64,000 bases of DNA, from positions 806,001 to 870,000 of the forward strand of contig WUJK01000010.1 in the NCBI GenBank assembly GCA_011317545.1, read 5' to 3'. Positions 25,909 to 37,437 of this stretch are shown here, piece after piece. The number at the start of each line of letters is the position of its first letter. Positions within the stretch are counted from its first letter, which is position 1. Origin of the DNA: Coniella vitis (lineage: Eukaryota > Ascomycota > Sordariomycetes > Diaporthales > Schizoparmaceae). The position numbers and the translations under genes were made by a program. The notes beneath the pieces are model-generated. The model worked only from the letters and a program-made list of their open reading frames with translations. It searched no databases and was not told where the DNA came from.

Positions 25909-26721
25909 GATAGTACTCGTGCCCTCAACAAGGGCCAGGAAAGGTGATGATAGTTTTCTTTCAAGCGTTCATGTTTTGCAGGAGGGGTGGGGGCGTTCAT
26001 GTTGAGGTTGGACATTTTACAGAGCCCGGCTGGCTGTTAGGGTTGGTCAAAAAGAGACCATCTACGATGCATGCACATATGCATACCGTTAATTGCCACC
26101 AAAGACACCAGAAGGGCCCAGCGGCAGCGGAGAGATGGTGGCGCATTGGCACAGATTTTACGTTGTGTCGGGTTTTTAAAAAGAATATTTTTGTCTTCTT
26201 TACTCCGCCGTTTTCGGGATTTCGGGATGGGGGCTCTATCCAGACAGATAAGCATGGTTGGTAGGCGTTTTCAAGGAGCAAACACGGCGTCAAATATGAT
26301 CATTTGAGGTAGATGAATCTTCCCAAGTATACATTCTCCTGTACGTACATGCGTCACGTACATTATTTTACACTGGGGTGTTTTTTGCTGCTTCTTCCTT
26401 TTTCTCTCTTTCTCTCTTTCTCTCTTTCTTTCTTTTTCTTTTTCACTTTAGCTTTGATTTGTGAGAAAGTACATTCAGGGCGGATATAAAAGATATTTCT
26501 TCTAAGTTTGAACCCCAGTCCTAGCCGTTTTATCGTCGGTACTTTGAGTGTACCAAGCACCGTCACAACATACATACTCGTGAATTATATTTTTCAAGTA
26601 TATCAACCCATAACGCAGTCTCCACGTCTCTCCCGCCTAGATATATACATACATACATACAAACGCCAACACTTCAACATCAAGACAACAAACAAAACAT
26701 CCGCACGCACTCTTTCATCAA
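25909..26721. other. Convergent intergenic region with CT microsatellite
   Basis: Shared 3' flank of the UBP8-like (+) and EFM5-like (-) genes. It contains a TCTTTCTC-type pyrimidine repeat at about 26390-26445 and a TACA repeat near 26645-26660. No gene seen. Confidence 0.5.
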
Positions 26722-28218
26722 TCAGCTTCGGAAACCCCACTCTCCACACTCAAAGTTGGCATAGCAATAGAACTCATTGCTCAAGCCTCTTGCATGCAAC
26801 GGCTCGTAGGTTGTCGTGCGGAGGCCGAGGGATTTGTAGAGTTTGGTGGTTACGAGGGTTTCCATGCGTTCGCCCGTGCAGAGAATCAGTTTTGTGTCTG
26901 TGGAGGAGGATGGAGCTGATGAGGAAGTGGAGGCTGGTGTGGTTGGCGAGGAAGGGGATGTTGGCTTGGCCATCCAGCGGACTGTCAGGGCTGCTTTTGT
27001 TTGGCAGTCTTCGGAGAGGAATGGCGGGTCGACGATGAGGCGGTCAAAGGAGGCTTTTAGGTTGGCTGTTTTTTTTTTCGTTGTGGTGTTATAGTGATTA
27101 GTAGACGGAACTCGATTTGGATGGATGAATAACAAAGGACTGGGGCTTGGTTTGCTTGTCATGGCTGTGCCCATACGAGAGGAAGTGGATCGGAAAATAG
27201 GAAAACACACAAAGGATGAGGGGACAGTAGAACATACCAGGTAACTTGACAGGCTGCATAAAGTCATAAAAGACGAACTCGGGAAAGACGCCAAAACGGT
27301 GGTCATGCTCGAGGAGCGCAAGAGAGGGCTTGGGCGTCTCTGGGGGTTGCGATGCCTTGGTATGGGTGGGATGTAATGTTAGTGTTTGGTTTTGATCATT
27401 TGGCTGTGGGTATGAAGCACCCCATTTCCCTGTTACTTTTGGAATAACATATAATTTTAGGCGCAAGTGTGTAGCAGCCACAAAGGACTTACCAGGATAT
27501 TCTTGAGCGCGACAAAAACACTGGGCGCGCTGACGACGGCGATTCTGGTGGATGCCGTTGCGCCGTCGAGGAGCTGGCGTGCCAGAAGCGTTGCCGTTTC
27601 GTCCGAGTACTAGAGCTCGGCCGTCCATGGTCAGCCAGGTTGCCAAGTCTACAAGCTCTTCAGCCTTATACTTATGTGCCTATTGAGGGACGTGGGCATC
27701 AAGCAGGTAGTTCAAAGCCTTCAGGAGGTTTTATCCCAAGGAACTTGGCCCAGCTTCAGCTCCAGCCATCATCATCCCACCCCTTCCCATTCAGCGGAAT
27801 AAGAAAGACCTACCCAGAACTGACTCTCATTCCAGTCCTCTCCAAAGGTCTCCATGGAAAGAGGGTACTTCAGCGCTGAGGCCGACGAAGAGGCACCGCC
27901 GGCGCCGGCACCGGCGCCGTCACCACCGCCATTCGCCCTGTCCTCGGCCTCGGCTTTGAGCTGCTCAAACTGCTTGGCGCGCGCATCGCGCTCCGTGTAA
28001 AACTCCTTGAGCGCGTCCAATGCGTGCGAGGAGAGGGTTCTATCCGGGTTTCAGGGGCGATGTCATCGTTAGCATATTCTGCTGTTTGTCGGTCTCTAGT
28101 GGCTAACAAGGAAGAGGTGGTGGTGGTGGTGTGGTGGGATGTGAGATGCGGGTTGTTAAGGTTTAAAACGCAATCTGGGCAAGGCTACTAACATGGGCTC
28201 ATCATCTGAGTCGGCCAT
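26722..28218 (-). CDS. efm5: Protein-lysine N-methyltransferase Efm5 (eEF1A methyltransferase)
   Basis: Five exons: 28218-28193, 28039-27814, 27609-27493, 27337-27238 and 27065-26722, giving 270 residues (yeast Efm5 has 248). The family start (M-A-D-S-D-D-E-P) is followed by TLSSHALDALKEFY, then WNESQFWYSDETA spanning the exon 2/3 junction. The catalytic motif is DPPFLSEDCQTK, the NPPY/DPPF motif of N6-adenine-type methyltransferase folds. The fold was once annotated as an adenine-DNA methyltransferase (N6AMT2), but characterised members methylate a lysine near the N-terminus of elongation factor eEF1A, using S-adenosylmethionine, in the cytoplasm. Low-complexity Gly/Ala (exon 2) and Ser/Pro (exon 5) insertions account for the extra length. 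A poly-A run just upstream of exon 5 forms the 3' splice region (ACAG). The exon 4 3' splice site is placed at GAG because it restores frame. Confidence 0.9.
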
Positions 28219-28641
28219 CTTTACTTGAGCTGGGTGTGAAGTTCCGTGCTTGAGAACTTAATGTCGAAAATTGGTTGATGACAGTGAGACTAATCGCAAT
28301 TCAATGCTGCAAGGCGTACCGTCTGGTGCTTGGTTCGGGGTTGGTTTATGAATTTGTGGAAGTCGCATTGGACCCTGAACGTCAAAAAAATTCCACCAGG
28401 TGTGTACTGCGCCAACCTGACCAGTGTCAGACTCTCGGCAAACCAAGTGCAACATCAAAAAGAAACAGCGTGCACACCCCCCCTCGCCCAAACAACACAC
28501 ACACACACACGCATCAATATCAAAAACATTCATGTTGCATTGTTGTTGACTCAAGAAAATCTAGCCGGATATTTACATTTCTTTTCGACCGCCACTCCAA
28601 TACCAACCGGACTCTTGTCTTTTCTAAGAGCATCTTCTCCT
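28219..28641. other. Short intergenic spacer with CA microsatellite
   Basis: This lies between the Efm5 start and the end of the NDUFA9-like gene, which is upstream on the same strand. An (AC)n tract lies at about 28495-28512. It probably holds the Efm5 promoter and NDUFA9 3' untranslated region. Confidence 0.5.
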
Positions 28642-30115
28642 CTATTGGTCATCCAGCACGTGCAGATATTGCCTCTCTTCCCTCTTCTCCTTCTCGCTTG
28701 CAGGTGGCAAATCGTAGAAGGCACCGCTACGGAAGCCTTGGACGTAGTGGTATGTGAATTTGCTGATGTCGCCGGGCTCAATGCCCAGGTCCTTGAAGGT
28801 CTTGGCCTTGGGGTCAATTACCTGGTCGATCTGCTCCATCTGGATCTGCTCAGCCGACAGCATAGGCCACCAAAGCACCTTGTTCAGCAGCTTGGCAACA
28901 GGCTCGAGAATTTGGCGGGGCACGTTGATGTGACGGCGCTTGGCAAAGATTTCCTTGTCAACCATCTCGGCAATATCGGCCGTCGAGTACTCCTTGGGTC
29001 CATAAAGTTCGTAGGTCTGCGCCGCAGTGTTATCGTCGTACAGCATCAGCTCAAGGGCGTGTCCGACATCGATCGACTAGGTTGGGTCAGTGGAATGCTT
29101 CTCGAAGTTTAGGAACCATTTTAACTCACGTGCACTGGTCGGTATCTCTCCTGCATGTTGTTGGAAGTAAACAGGTTCGTCAGACCAGCAAGCTTGATCA
29201 ACAAGTTGTCCTCGAATCCGAACAGCGGTGCAGGTCGCACAATGGTCGTCTCGGGGTAAATGTCCCGCGCAACTTGCTCACCACGGCCCTTTGTCGCAAA
29301 GAAGGAAGCAGGAGAGTTGGGGTCGGCGTTGTACGACGAAACATGAATGAAGCGATCGACATCGTACTTGGCCACTGCCTCCGCAATCCGGGCCGTTCCC
29401 TCAACATGAACATCCTCCAGCGAGAAGTTCCTGTTCTTCGGGTCAGTAACACACTCGTAGCACTCTTACTATCAGGCTGTAGACGTACTTTGTTGGGTAT
29501 GTCCGGCCCACCAAGTTGTAGACCACATCTGAGTGTCTGACGGCCTCCTCGATAGACTGAGTGTTGCGCAGATCGTATTCCTGGCACACAGTCAGTTTTT
29601 GCAGTTCCGATTTGATTCACAGGCAGCACGCACAATGAAGGACACTCTGCCCAAATCACCAGTCACCTTGAGGTGACGCTTGCCCATCTCCTCTCTGTAT
29701 GGTATAACGACCTGACATCCGACTCGGGCTAGACACGAACTCTGTTAGCTCGAAGTCCCCTGCACATTTCCCATGAGTTCCTAGCATACCCAATCTGTTC
29801 ACAATGTATCGTCCAAGTTGTCCCGTCGCGCCAAAAACCGTCGCAGTGTGTCCTGTAGTTTCAAATCAGGGATTCATTCGCTCCTCGTCTGCAAGAATAT
29901 CGGTGTCTTCGTACCGCCAAGCGATGACCTATACAATAACATGTTAGCCAACATCGTCATCATAGCGGCAAGCCCGCGCCAACTCACCTTCCACCCTGCA
30001 CTCGGAGAATAGGCTTCCCCGTTCGAGTGATTGCGACATCTGATATCGACCTCTGCTGGAAGGCTTTCTGGACGGTTCGGGTCGACGACCGTGCGGCGCT
30101 CGGTAGGGAAGCCAT
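28642..30115 (-). CDS. nuo40: Mitochondrial complex I 40-kDa subunit (NDUFA9 / Nuo40)
   Basis: Seven exons: 30115-29988, 29928-29915, 29852-29790, 29728-29634, 29580-29489, 29430-29130 and 29076-28642; phases close to 375 residues. Exon 2 is a 14-nt microexon. The basic, Ser/Ala/Arg-rich N-terminus suits a mitochondrial presequence. It is followed by ITRTGKPILRVQGGRSSLGG, then the atypical short-chain-dehydrogenase nucleotide-binding loop VFGATGQLGRYIVNRL, YDLRNTQSIEEAV, HVSSYNAD and TKGRGEQVARDIYPETTIVRP. The family is an NADPH-binding accessory subunit at the junction of the peripheral and membrane arms of respiratory complex I. The start at 30115 was chosen because it gives the presequence; a longer upstream frame lacks homology-like character. 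It is divergent from the proteasome gene at 30690. Confidence 0.93.
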
Positions 30116-30689
30116 CCTTGCTGAATATGGGATCGCAAGAAGGCGGTGGTTGTGGTCAATGGACTATATGCGCTTGGTTGCTGAGTGGTGAAGCGCCGCC
30201 TTGAACTTCCAAGTCGGGAGCTCCAACCAGATGCACCCAATTCACAAGCAGGTCGACCAGTGCCGGCCGACCAGCGCACGGGCCACTTGATCACGGATCG
30301 TGGCAGCGTGGTGACGGAGGGACGCTGACATAAGCTCGGAGCTGCTGGGGAAGCTTGTACCCCCCTGGTGGGTGACTACAACTGAGCGCATGCATACCAA
30401 GCCTGGAAGCTGCTGAGCCAGGCTGCATCCCAGCCGCGTCTACATTCAAACACCACCTCAACATACAAGCTTCCCACAGCAGCACGTTCTCGATTCCCCC
30501 GTGCTCCAACTCCAACCACCAATAAATACCCAAACCTGCTGCGCGAAAATTCGAAGTACCCAAGTCGTACTGCGGTAGCCTCTCTTCTACGAATCTCAAG
30601 ATAGCTTTCATCCTCTTGAGTTTGCCTCTCAACGCATATAGATCCCCGACCCGCCTCCGTAGAGGCCACCGATTTACAGACAAGCAACG
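30116..30689. promoter_or_regulatory. Divergent promoter between nuo40 and rpn9
   Basis: A 574-bp interval between two start codons pointing away from each other, so both promoters and 5' leaders must lie here. No TATA box or known operator could be assigned with confidence. Co-expression of a respiratory and a proteasomal gene is possible but not shown. Confidence 0.5.
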
Positions 30690-31945
30690 ATGCAGCCTGA
30701 CGAGGCCACGCAGGTCTTCCTGCAGGAAGTGTTCTCTCAGGTCTCCGAACCTCTGCAGCCAGACACACTCCGTCTACAAGATCTGTGGGAGCAGAAGTTA
30801 TGGCACGAGCTGACCGAAACCCTCGTCACCATCTTCAACCACCCCGACAGCGGCCCCTTTCGCATGGACATTTACAACAAGTTCATCCTCCAGTTTGCCG
30901 ACAAGATCAACCAGCTCAAGCTTGTCGACCTGGCCTTGAACGCCGCAGTACAATCGCAAGGTAAGGAGCCTCACCAGTCTCGCTTGCCGGTCAGGTAATC
31001 ACATGCTCACACGCTGCAGACCTCCAAGAACGCCTTGCGTTTGTGGAGCGTGTTTCTGAGAAGGTCGACCCCGAGCAGGAGAAGAAGAAGAACAAGAAGG
31101 ATGCAGATGAAGAGGAGGACCCAAATTCAAGAAATGCCTACGTCTATGCGACCGTCGCAGTGGCGAACGTGAAGCTGGAGCTTGGCAAGCTGGACGACGC
31201 ACGAAAGGACCTCAACAAGGCCGAGAAGAAGCTGGACGCCTTTGATTCTGTTGAAACGGTCGTTCACGCTACGTTCTACAAGGTCAACGCCGATTACTAC
31301 TACCTCAAGCAAGACTTTGCGTCATACTACCGCAACGCACTACTATACCTTGCATGTATTGACATCAAGAGCCTGGACGATGCGGAGCGGCGCAAAAGAG
31401 CATACGATCTGGCAACCTCCGCGTTGGTATCGACCAGTATCTACAATTTCGGAGAGCTTCTATTACACCCCATTCTGGACTCACTCAACGCCAAGGAGGA
31501 CCAGTGGTTGCGGGACTTGCTATTCATCTTCAACGCAGGAGACCTCACCAAATATGACATGCTTTCCGGCAGCGTCGACTCGGATCGACTACTGTCCCAA
31601 CACAAGGAGAAATTACGGGAGAAGATTTACCTTGCGGCGCTCACTGAGGCTGTGTTCCGGCGACCACCCCATGAGCGCGCCATGTCCTTTGCAACGATCG
31701 AGCAAGAGACCAAGGTCAAGCCTCACGAAATCGAACACTTGGTGATGAAGGCGCTGAGTCTGGGACTTCTCCGAGGAACGATCGACCAAGTGGACGAGGT
31801 TGCCAACATCAACTGGGTGCAGCCCAAGGTGCTGGACTTTAAGCAAATTGACAGCATGCGCTTGCGTTTGGCGGAATGGGATAGCAGCGTCAACCAGCTT
31901 GGCAACTGGATCGAGAAGACCGGCCAGGATGTGTGGGCTGCATAA
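30690..31945 (+). CDS. rpn9: 26S proteasome regulatory subunit Rpn9 (PSMD13)
   Basis: Two exons, 30690-30960 and 31020-31945 (intron GTAAGG to GCAG), encoding 398 residues; yeast Rpn9 has 393. The helical N-terminal repeats (WEQKLWHELTETL, FRMDIYNKFI) lead into a PCI domain with DYYYLKQDFASYYRNALLYL, the winged-helix part FATIEQETKVKPHEIEHLVMKAL and the C-terminal helix ending in WDSSVNQLGNWIEKT. The family is a non-ATPase lid component of the 19S regulatory particle and scaffolds lid assembly. A short Lys/Glu-rich insert (about residues 108-122) is a charged loop. The start is the first Met after the divergent promoter. Length, motifs and single intron agree, so the identification is firm. 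Confidence 0.95.
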
Positions 31946-32993
31946 GATTGTGCATGTGAACAGGACGTGTCTTAGATATGAATCTTATGGTATGGAGTTG
32001 ACGGCACGGTTGAGGATGTGGTTGCCGAACTGTAAATTATGCATTGGACGAGGTTCCATATTCTGGCGTGCGGCAAAGACAAGATGACTACGAGCATATG
32101 AAATAGAGGCTTCCCAATCAGGAGCCAACATCTAGCCCGTAAGCATTCTCTGACATTGTTCCTTGGTTATTAGCACCGTGACTATCCTGGAATGCCTCGA
32201 ACAAGTAGCCGTGGCAGCTTGGACTGTAGATAGGATGTCAGTTTTTTGAGAAGCATCTCGAGCGTTATTGTTGGGAGATGGTGTGACGAGGGACCTACAG
32301 TGACGCAAGGGATGCGCCGTGGTATACTATGTACTTGAGCCTTCTTCAACAGTAGCCCTCAGTAAAAATTCAAATCTGTTCATTCTAAATTAAATCATCG
32401 ACTTATGTCTTTACTGTTGGTCGCGGTAGTTCCCTCCGCATACGAAAATCGTTTTGTTTCCTCCTTTGGCGCCTTGACAACAAGCATCTTCAAGAGACCA
32501 GGACCCAGCTTCCTTGGAATGGTCGCTGCTTTAACGTGGTGCCCTTGGTTTCGCTGCCTTTTCGACCACTTTTCATGCGCGAAGTAGGGACACAAAACTA
32601 CAGCGAAAAGCAAGACTTGCGGCCTGCTGCTATGTCCACGACATCGCGGTAAACTCGAGCTGTAATCCGTGACAGAAGACTAATGTTTTTTTTTCTTCAG
32701 AGTCTAATCAGGTCGGTCTTGACTGAAAGTGAAAATGAGAGGCGCGATTTTTCGTTCAAGGCCAAATGTGGAGAACGAAAATCGGAATCGCCAGAGTCGA
32801 CCCTTCTTTGACTAGAGGTTAGCAACTAGGTAGGCTGTACATGCTCTCACCGAGGAAGGAACCGAGCTGAGATTACAGCCTCGACTTTGCTATAGGCATG
32901 TAGCGGAGTGGCGCTGGTGTGACACAGTGAAGGTGATGGGAGCAAATCTGATTGAATATAATGTATATTTGCGACGGAATTTTCAACCAAGTA
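31946..32993. other. Intergenic region between rpn9 and tRNA-Glu
   Basis: No gene recognised. One TACTATGTA motif is at 32325-32333. A short poly-T lies near 32683-32695. Confidence 0.45.
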
Positions 32994-33097
32994 TCCGATA
33001 TGGTGTAGTGGCTAACATTCCGCGTTTTCAACGTTGTTTGCTTCAAAGCGACAACCTGACATCCGCGGCGCCCGGGGTTCGATTCCCCGTATCGGAG
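32994..33097 (+). tRNA. tRNA-Glu (anticodon TTC) with a 32-nt intron
   Basis: Acceptor stem TCCGATA (32994-33000) pairs with TATCGGA (33090-33096), with discriminator G at 33097. The D arm is GTGT/ACAT, the anticodon stem CCGCG (33020-33024) pairs with CGCGG (33064-33068), and the loop carries TTC at 33027-33029. The T arm is CGGGG-TTCGATT-CCCCG. An intron fits at 33031-33062, one base 3' of the anticodon, the canonical position. A and B box sequences are internal. T-runs just downstream (33102-33113) suit RNA polymerase III termination. Confidence 0.9.
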
Positions 33098-33709
33098 AAT
33101 TTCCTTTTGCTTTTTGAGGGTTTAACTTGCTTGAATGACGATTTTAGGCCCCATCTGACGGTGGCTCGCATAGAGACACACCATTCGCTTTTGCTACGCC
33201 GCGGGGTTGAGATGCTTGATGCAAAGGTACCTGAGTACACAGCACTTCCCACTGGTTGGAATGAACCAATGTAAATATCGTTCATTGATAACCGCCCGAC
33301 AATGTTGAGCATGAAGTCGCTGCGAGTGACCTAAAAGCACTACTAATCTAGCATAAGTGGCTAAATCAATAGATTCACATAAAGAAACCGCAAAGGATTC
33401 TGGCGTCTGGGTGAAATGGTTGTGGTGCCGGTTTGGATGCCTGGGGAGGTACGAATGGGCATATGCGCGGGTCAACTGCTGCTATGCCGTCTGTAAATTA
33501 AAGAGCTTTCCCCACTAAAATGCAGCGTCGCGTCGCGTCTTCCATCCTCAGCGCGTTCACTGCCGAGAAAGTTTAGTGACATCACCAAAATCAGCCAAAC
33601 TGAAAACGCAACAGATTCAGCAGTTTCCTGCACTAGAAACCTAGATTGACCTGCGAAAGGAGAGACAGAATCGCACGCACACTAGAAAAGACAGACTGAG
33701 ATCGCCACC
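33098..33709. other. Promoter/leader of fen1
   Basis: 612 bp between the tRNA-Glu and the FEN1 start codon, with no gene-like frame. The GCGTCGCGTCGCGTC stretch near 33525-33540 resembles the MluI/MCB-type (ACGCGT-like) elements that drive S-phase genes, but no exact ACGCGT was identified; this is a weak suggestion. Confidence 0.35.
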
Positions 33710-35063
33710 ATGGGCATCAAACAGCTTTTCTCTATCATCAAGGAGGAGGCGCCTGATGCGATCAAAGAGGGCGAGATCAAGGCCCAGTTTGGTCGCAAAG
33801 TTGCCATTGTAAGCGGCTCAGAGTGTTCGGCTTGTGTTATTGACATGCTAATCGGTATCTAGGACGCGTATGTTTACTATCCTGTCACGACAGAAGGTCG
33901 ATGTTAATTTTGGTACCAGATCCATGAGCATCTACTCCTTCCTGATCGCAGTCCGCTCCGATGGCCAACAGCTCATGAACGAATCGGGTGAGACGACGTC
34001 CCATTTGATGGGCATGTTCTACCGCACCCTCCGCATCGTCGACAATGGCATCAAGCCCCTCTACGTCTTTGACGGCGCCCCTCCTAAGCTCAAATCCGGC
34101 GAGCTCGCACGACGATACCAACGTAAACAAGAGGCTACTGAAGGCCTGGAAGAGGCAAAGGAGGTCGGTACAGCTGAGGATGTGGAAAAATTCTCGCGAC
34201 GGACGGTGCGCGTCACTAAGGAGCACAATGCCGAGTGCCAACGTCTGCTCAAGCTGATGGGCGTGCCGTATCTGATTGCACCCACCGAGGCCGAGGCTCA
34301 GTGTGCCGTCCTGGCAAGAGCAGGCAAGGTTTACGCTGCGGCGAGTGAGGACATGGACACGCTCTGTTTCAACACGCCAATTCTGCTGCGGCATCTTACC
34401 TTTAGCGAGCAGCGCAAGGAGCCCATCCAGGAGATTCACCTCGACAAGGTTCTGGATGGGTTGAACATGGATCGCAAACAGGTAGGGCTCGCACTCTCTT
34501 TCCTGTGGCCGTTCTGCTGACTCCCTCTTGTTTCATAACAGTTCGTCGACCTCTGCATTCTCCTCGGGTGCGACTATCTTGATCCTGTTCCCAAGATCGG
34601 GCCCAACACTGCGCTCAAGCTCATTCGCGAGCACGGTAGCCTGGAAAAGATTGTCGAGTTCATCCAGAACGACAAGAAGGGCAAATACACTCTACCAGAC
34701 GATTGGCCATTCCTCGATGCACGAGAACTGTTCTTCCAGCCTGACGTCCGGACTGCTGATGACCCACTATGCGACTTCAAGTGGGAAAAGCCCGATGTCG
34801 AAGGCCTCGTGCAGTTCTTGGTCACAGAGAAGGGCTTTTCTGAAGATCGTGTTCGGTCAGGTGCAGCAAGATTGGAAAAGAACCTCAAGAGTTCGCAACA
34901 AAGTCGACTAGAGGGGTTCTTCAAGCCGATCCCCAGGACCGAGGAGGAGCAAAAGGCACACAAGCGGAAACTGGAAGAGAAGAATGAGGAGGCCAAGAAG
35001 AAGCGCAAAGAGGAGAAGAAGGAGAAGGCTAAGGCCAAAGCAAAGCCTCGTGGAGCCAACTGA
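33710..35063 (+). CDS. fen1: Flap endonuclease 1 (FEN1/Rad27)
   Basis: Four exons: 33710-33808, a 5-nt microexon at 33863-33867, 33920-34481 and 34542-35063, encoding 395 residues. The start MGIKQLFSIIKE is the FEN1 N-terminus; VAIDASMSIYSFL is the N-domain metal-binding Asp motif, and its D-A codons are built across the microexon. Further motifs are YVFDGAPP, the I-domain APTEAEAQCA and ASEDMDTLCF acidic residues, CILLGCDYLDPVPKIGP (helix-hairpin-helix) and a PCNA-interacting PIP box QSRLEGFF near residue 340, followed by a Lys/Glu-rich tail. FEN1 removes 5' flaps in Okazaki-fragment maturation and long-patch base excision repair in the nucleus. All residues expected for the two-metal nuclease site are visible. 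Standalone gene. Confidence 0.95.
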
Positions 35064-36266
35064 TGTGCTTTTGTTGTCGTACGCAAAAGCTTTGCAACGA
35101 TTAATGGGAATGGCCGTGTTACAGCCTCCGCAGTTCTTGACGGCCATACAGCCCCTAAAATTGGCGTGGCCCAATTGCACAAGATGTCATGTTGCTACTA
35201 TCATCGATCTGGAGCCGTTGTGTCCAGAAGCATGGCTGGGGACGCTATGCATTAGGAATCTCGTCATTGTTCGGGACAAGTCTCGGTACAGAGTCCCCAA
35301 GCCGTTACCAACAGTTAGATCTGAGGATGATGAAAGATTCCGACATCTGCCAATATCAGGCCTTTGCCTGCAAACAGTTTGTCGGACAGTTCGGCGACAG
35401 AAGCAGTTTTGCGTTGATATACCAGCTACCGACTACGGTACGCATGCCTTGACAAAGGTGACATGAGCAATGCTAGAAATTACAAAGAATATGCATGAGC
35501 TCAAATATGAGACCTTCTTGATGAGCGATAATGATGCGAACCCTATTGAGCTTTTATGTTGCAACCGACTGCCAAGATGTAAGGAGAGCATTGTAATAAT
35601 TTTAGTTGCCAAAACGTCTAGGTTAGTATTTCAAAATTGAAGACAAGGAGACCTGAATCATGAACATGCATCTTTAGAGGTCTTTCGTAGATAATCAAAT
35701 ATTATTTCTAGAGTTATTAGCCTGTGGTTTGTGCATTTGATAGTTTTGTTTGATTGCTGGAAGCACTACACCTGGCCAAGATGACAATGTTTTGTGCCTA
35801 GGCATAATAATAACCGCTACTGTAAATTGAAACTTATTCGCAGGTGCTTTGCTTGAAGATTTCAATCAATGCTCCGGAATATATAGTCAATTTGATCTCG
35901 CAAAGAAACATCCAAAGGCAGTTGATTTTCATCCTCTCGGATCTTATATAGCTCGCATTTTTCGTGATTCTGCACAGGGTGTCCTGCGAGGAACGCGGTA
36001 TGACATTGTAGCCTATCGCCCGGGGAGGAAGGAGGGATCCTGGGTACCTGCTTTCAGATTCAGGTACAATGTACTGTGGACGAGCTACTTGTTCTACGAA
36101 ATTACCTATATGTCTTTGGTCATATTCCAAGCAGATGATGTGCCACGTTGAGGACATTCTGCACAGCATATTGTAAGCCCTCCCGGCCCCTTGTACAACT
36201 CACCACCTCAACTTGCTCAATATAGGTAGAATAATTTTACACTGTTTCAACAAGCACCTCAAAGGT
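35064..36266. other. Intergenic region, fen1 3' flank
   Basis: No gene recognised; moderately AT-rich from about 35470 to 35880. Short open frames here lack coding character. Confidence 0.45.
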
Positions 36267-36361
36267 GCCCGGCTAGCTCAATCGGTAGAGCGTGAGACTC
36301 TTATAGAGTTTCCGATACTCAAATAATCTCAAGGTTGTGGGTTCGACCCCCACGTCGGGCT
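36267..36361 (+). tRNA. tRNA-Lys (anticodon CTT) with a 22-nt intron
   Basis: Acceptor GCCCGGC (36267-36273) pairs with GTCGGGC (36354-36360), discriminator T at 36361. The D stem is GCTC/GAGC, the anticodon stem TGAGA (36293-36297) pairs with TCTCA (36327-36331), and the anticodon is CTT at 36300-36302. The T arm is GTGGG-TTCGACC-CCCAC. An intron of 22 nt fits at 36304-36325, one base 3' of the anticodon. A T6 run near 36381-36386 is a likely RNA polymerase III terminator. Confidence 0.92.
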
Positions 36362-37437
36362 CAATTCCCGTCGCGAATTTCTTTTTTGGCGCTTTTCTCA
36401 TTGATCTATTCATATCTCTTTTGCTTCTTTTCGTTGTGCCGATGTCCAATCTTGTGTTGCGGCTTGTCAGACGTTGCGCAAGCCCGGTTTTGTGGTGGCG
36501 GGTGGCCGAAACATGGAAGGTAAACAATCTGTTGGTAGAAGGAAGGAGGGACTTGACCAAAGGCAACGACAAATGCGGCAGCCACGCAACAGCTACAGCA
36601 ATAGTCTCTACTCTACGTACATTGAAGATTTTCGCCACCCAAACTTGTGAATTCTGGGCTTCTGCAACTCTTGAAACAATCGTGTGCTGTCTAGCCTTGT
36701 ATTTCCCCTGCCATGCTCCTTTGACGTGCCCGCTCTATGTGGCAGGGTGATTCTGACGTCCTGCCCGAGCACCTGTTTGTTCCACAGCCTCCAGTTACCA
36801 CCTCTCGCTCTCTGCTCGAACCTCGAGCTAACGTCGATAACACAACATGCGGTTCGCGATGGAATTTGCACGCTACCTGGTCTCATTGGAATGTGGTTTG
36901 TGCATTATCTCGGTACGCAATCTTTCTGTGTGGAAGTCTGATGACGTTTTGTGCTGATAAGAAACAGACGAAGAAGCAAAACAGTTACCACTTTAATCCA
37001 TCTTTGGAACCATAAAAGTTCTTGGCCAGCCCAACGAGCTGTTTTACTCCAAATCGTCCTGCTATCATTCTCAGCTAATAACTGGACGTCCAGACATGAC
37101 GGCAGGCCAAACTCACGAAGTTACGTCTTATGGCCGTACTGCGTGCTACCCGGCACGTCTTCTTCAACGGTATTCAACTGATAGGCTGAACAGGCTCATG
37201 CATGAATGGCATAGCAGTAGACGTGGTATTGGAGGCGGGGGTTGGTGACACCCTTCCAAATGGTAAGCTGCAGTCGCGCAGCTAACATAAAGTCCGACTC
37301 TTCAGGCCTGCCCCTACAGCCTGGTATAACTGCGGCCTGCTGTGTCTCTACCATTCTTTACAGCCTGAGAGATCAAGGAGGTCTCGGTGTGAAATGTCCG
37401 AAAACGTGCCTCAACTCGCGAGCGCCTCCGTGCTCTG
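36362..37437. other. Intergenic region before the NACHT-WD40 remnant
   Basis: No gene recognised; it may include decayed upstream sequence of the pseudogene that follows. Confidence 0.4.
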
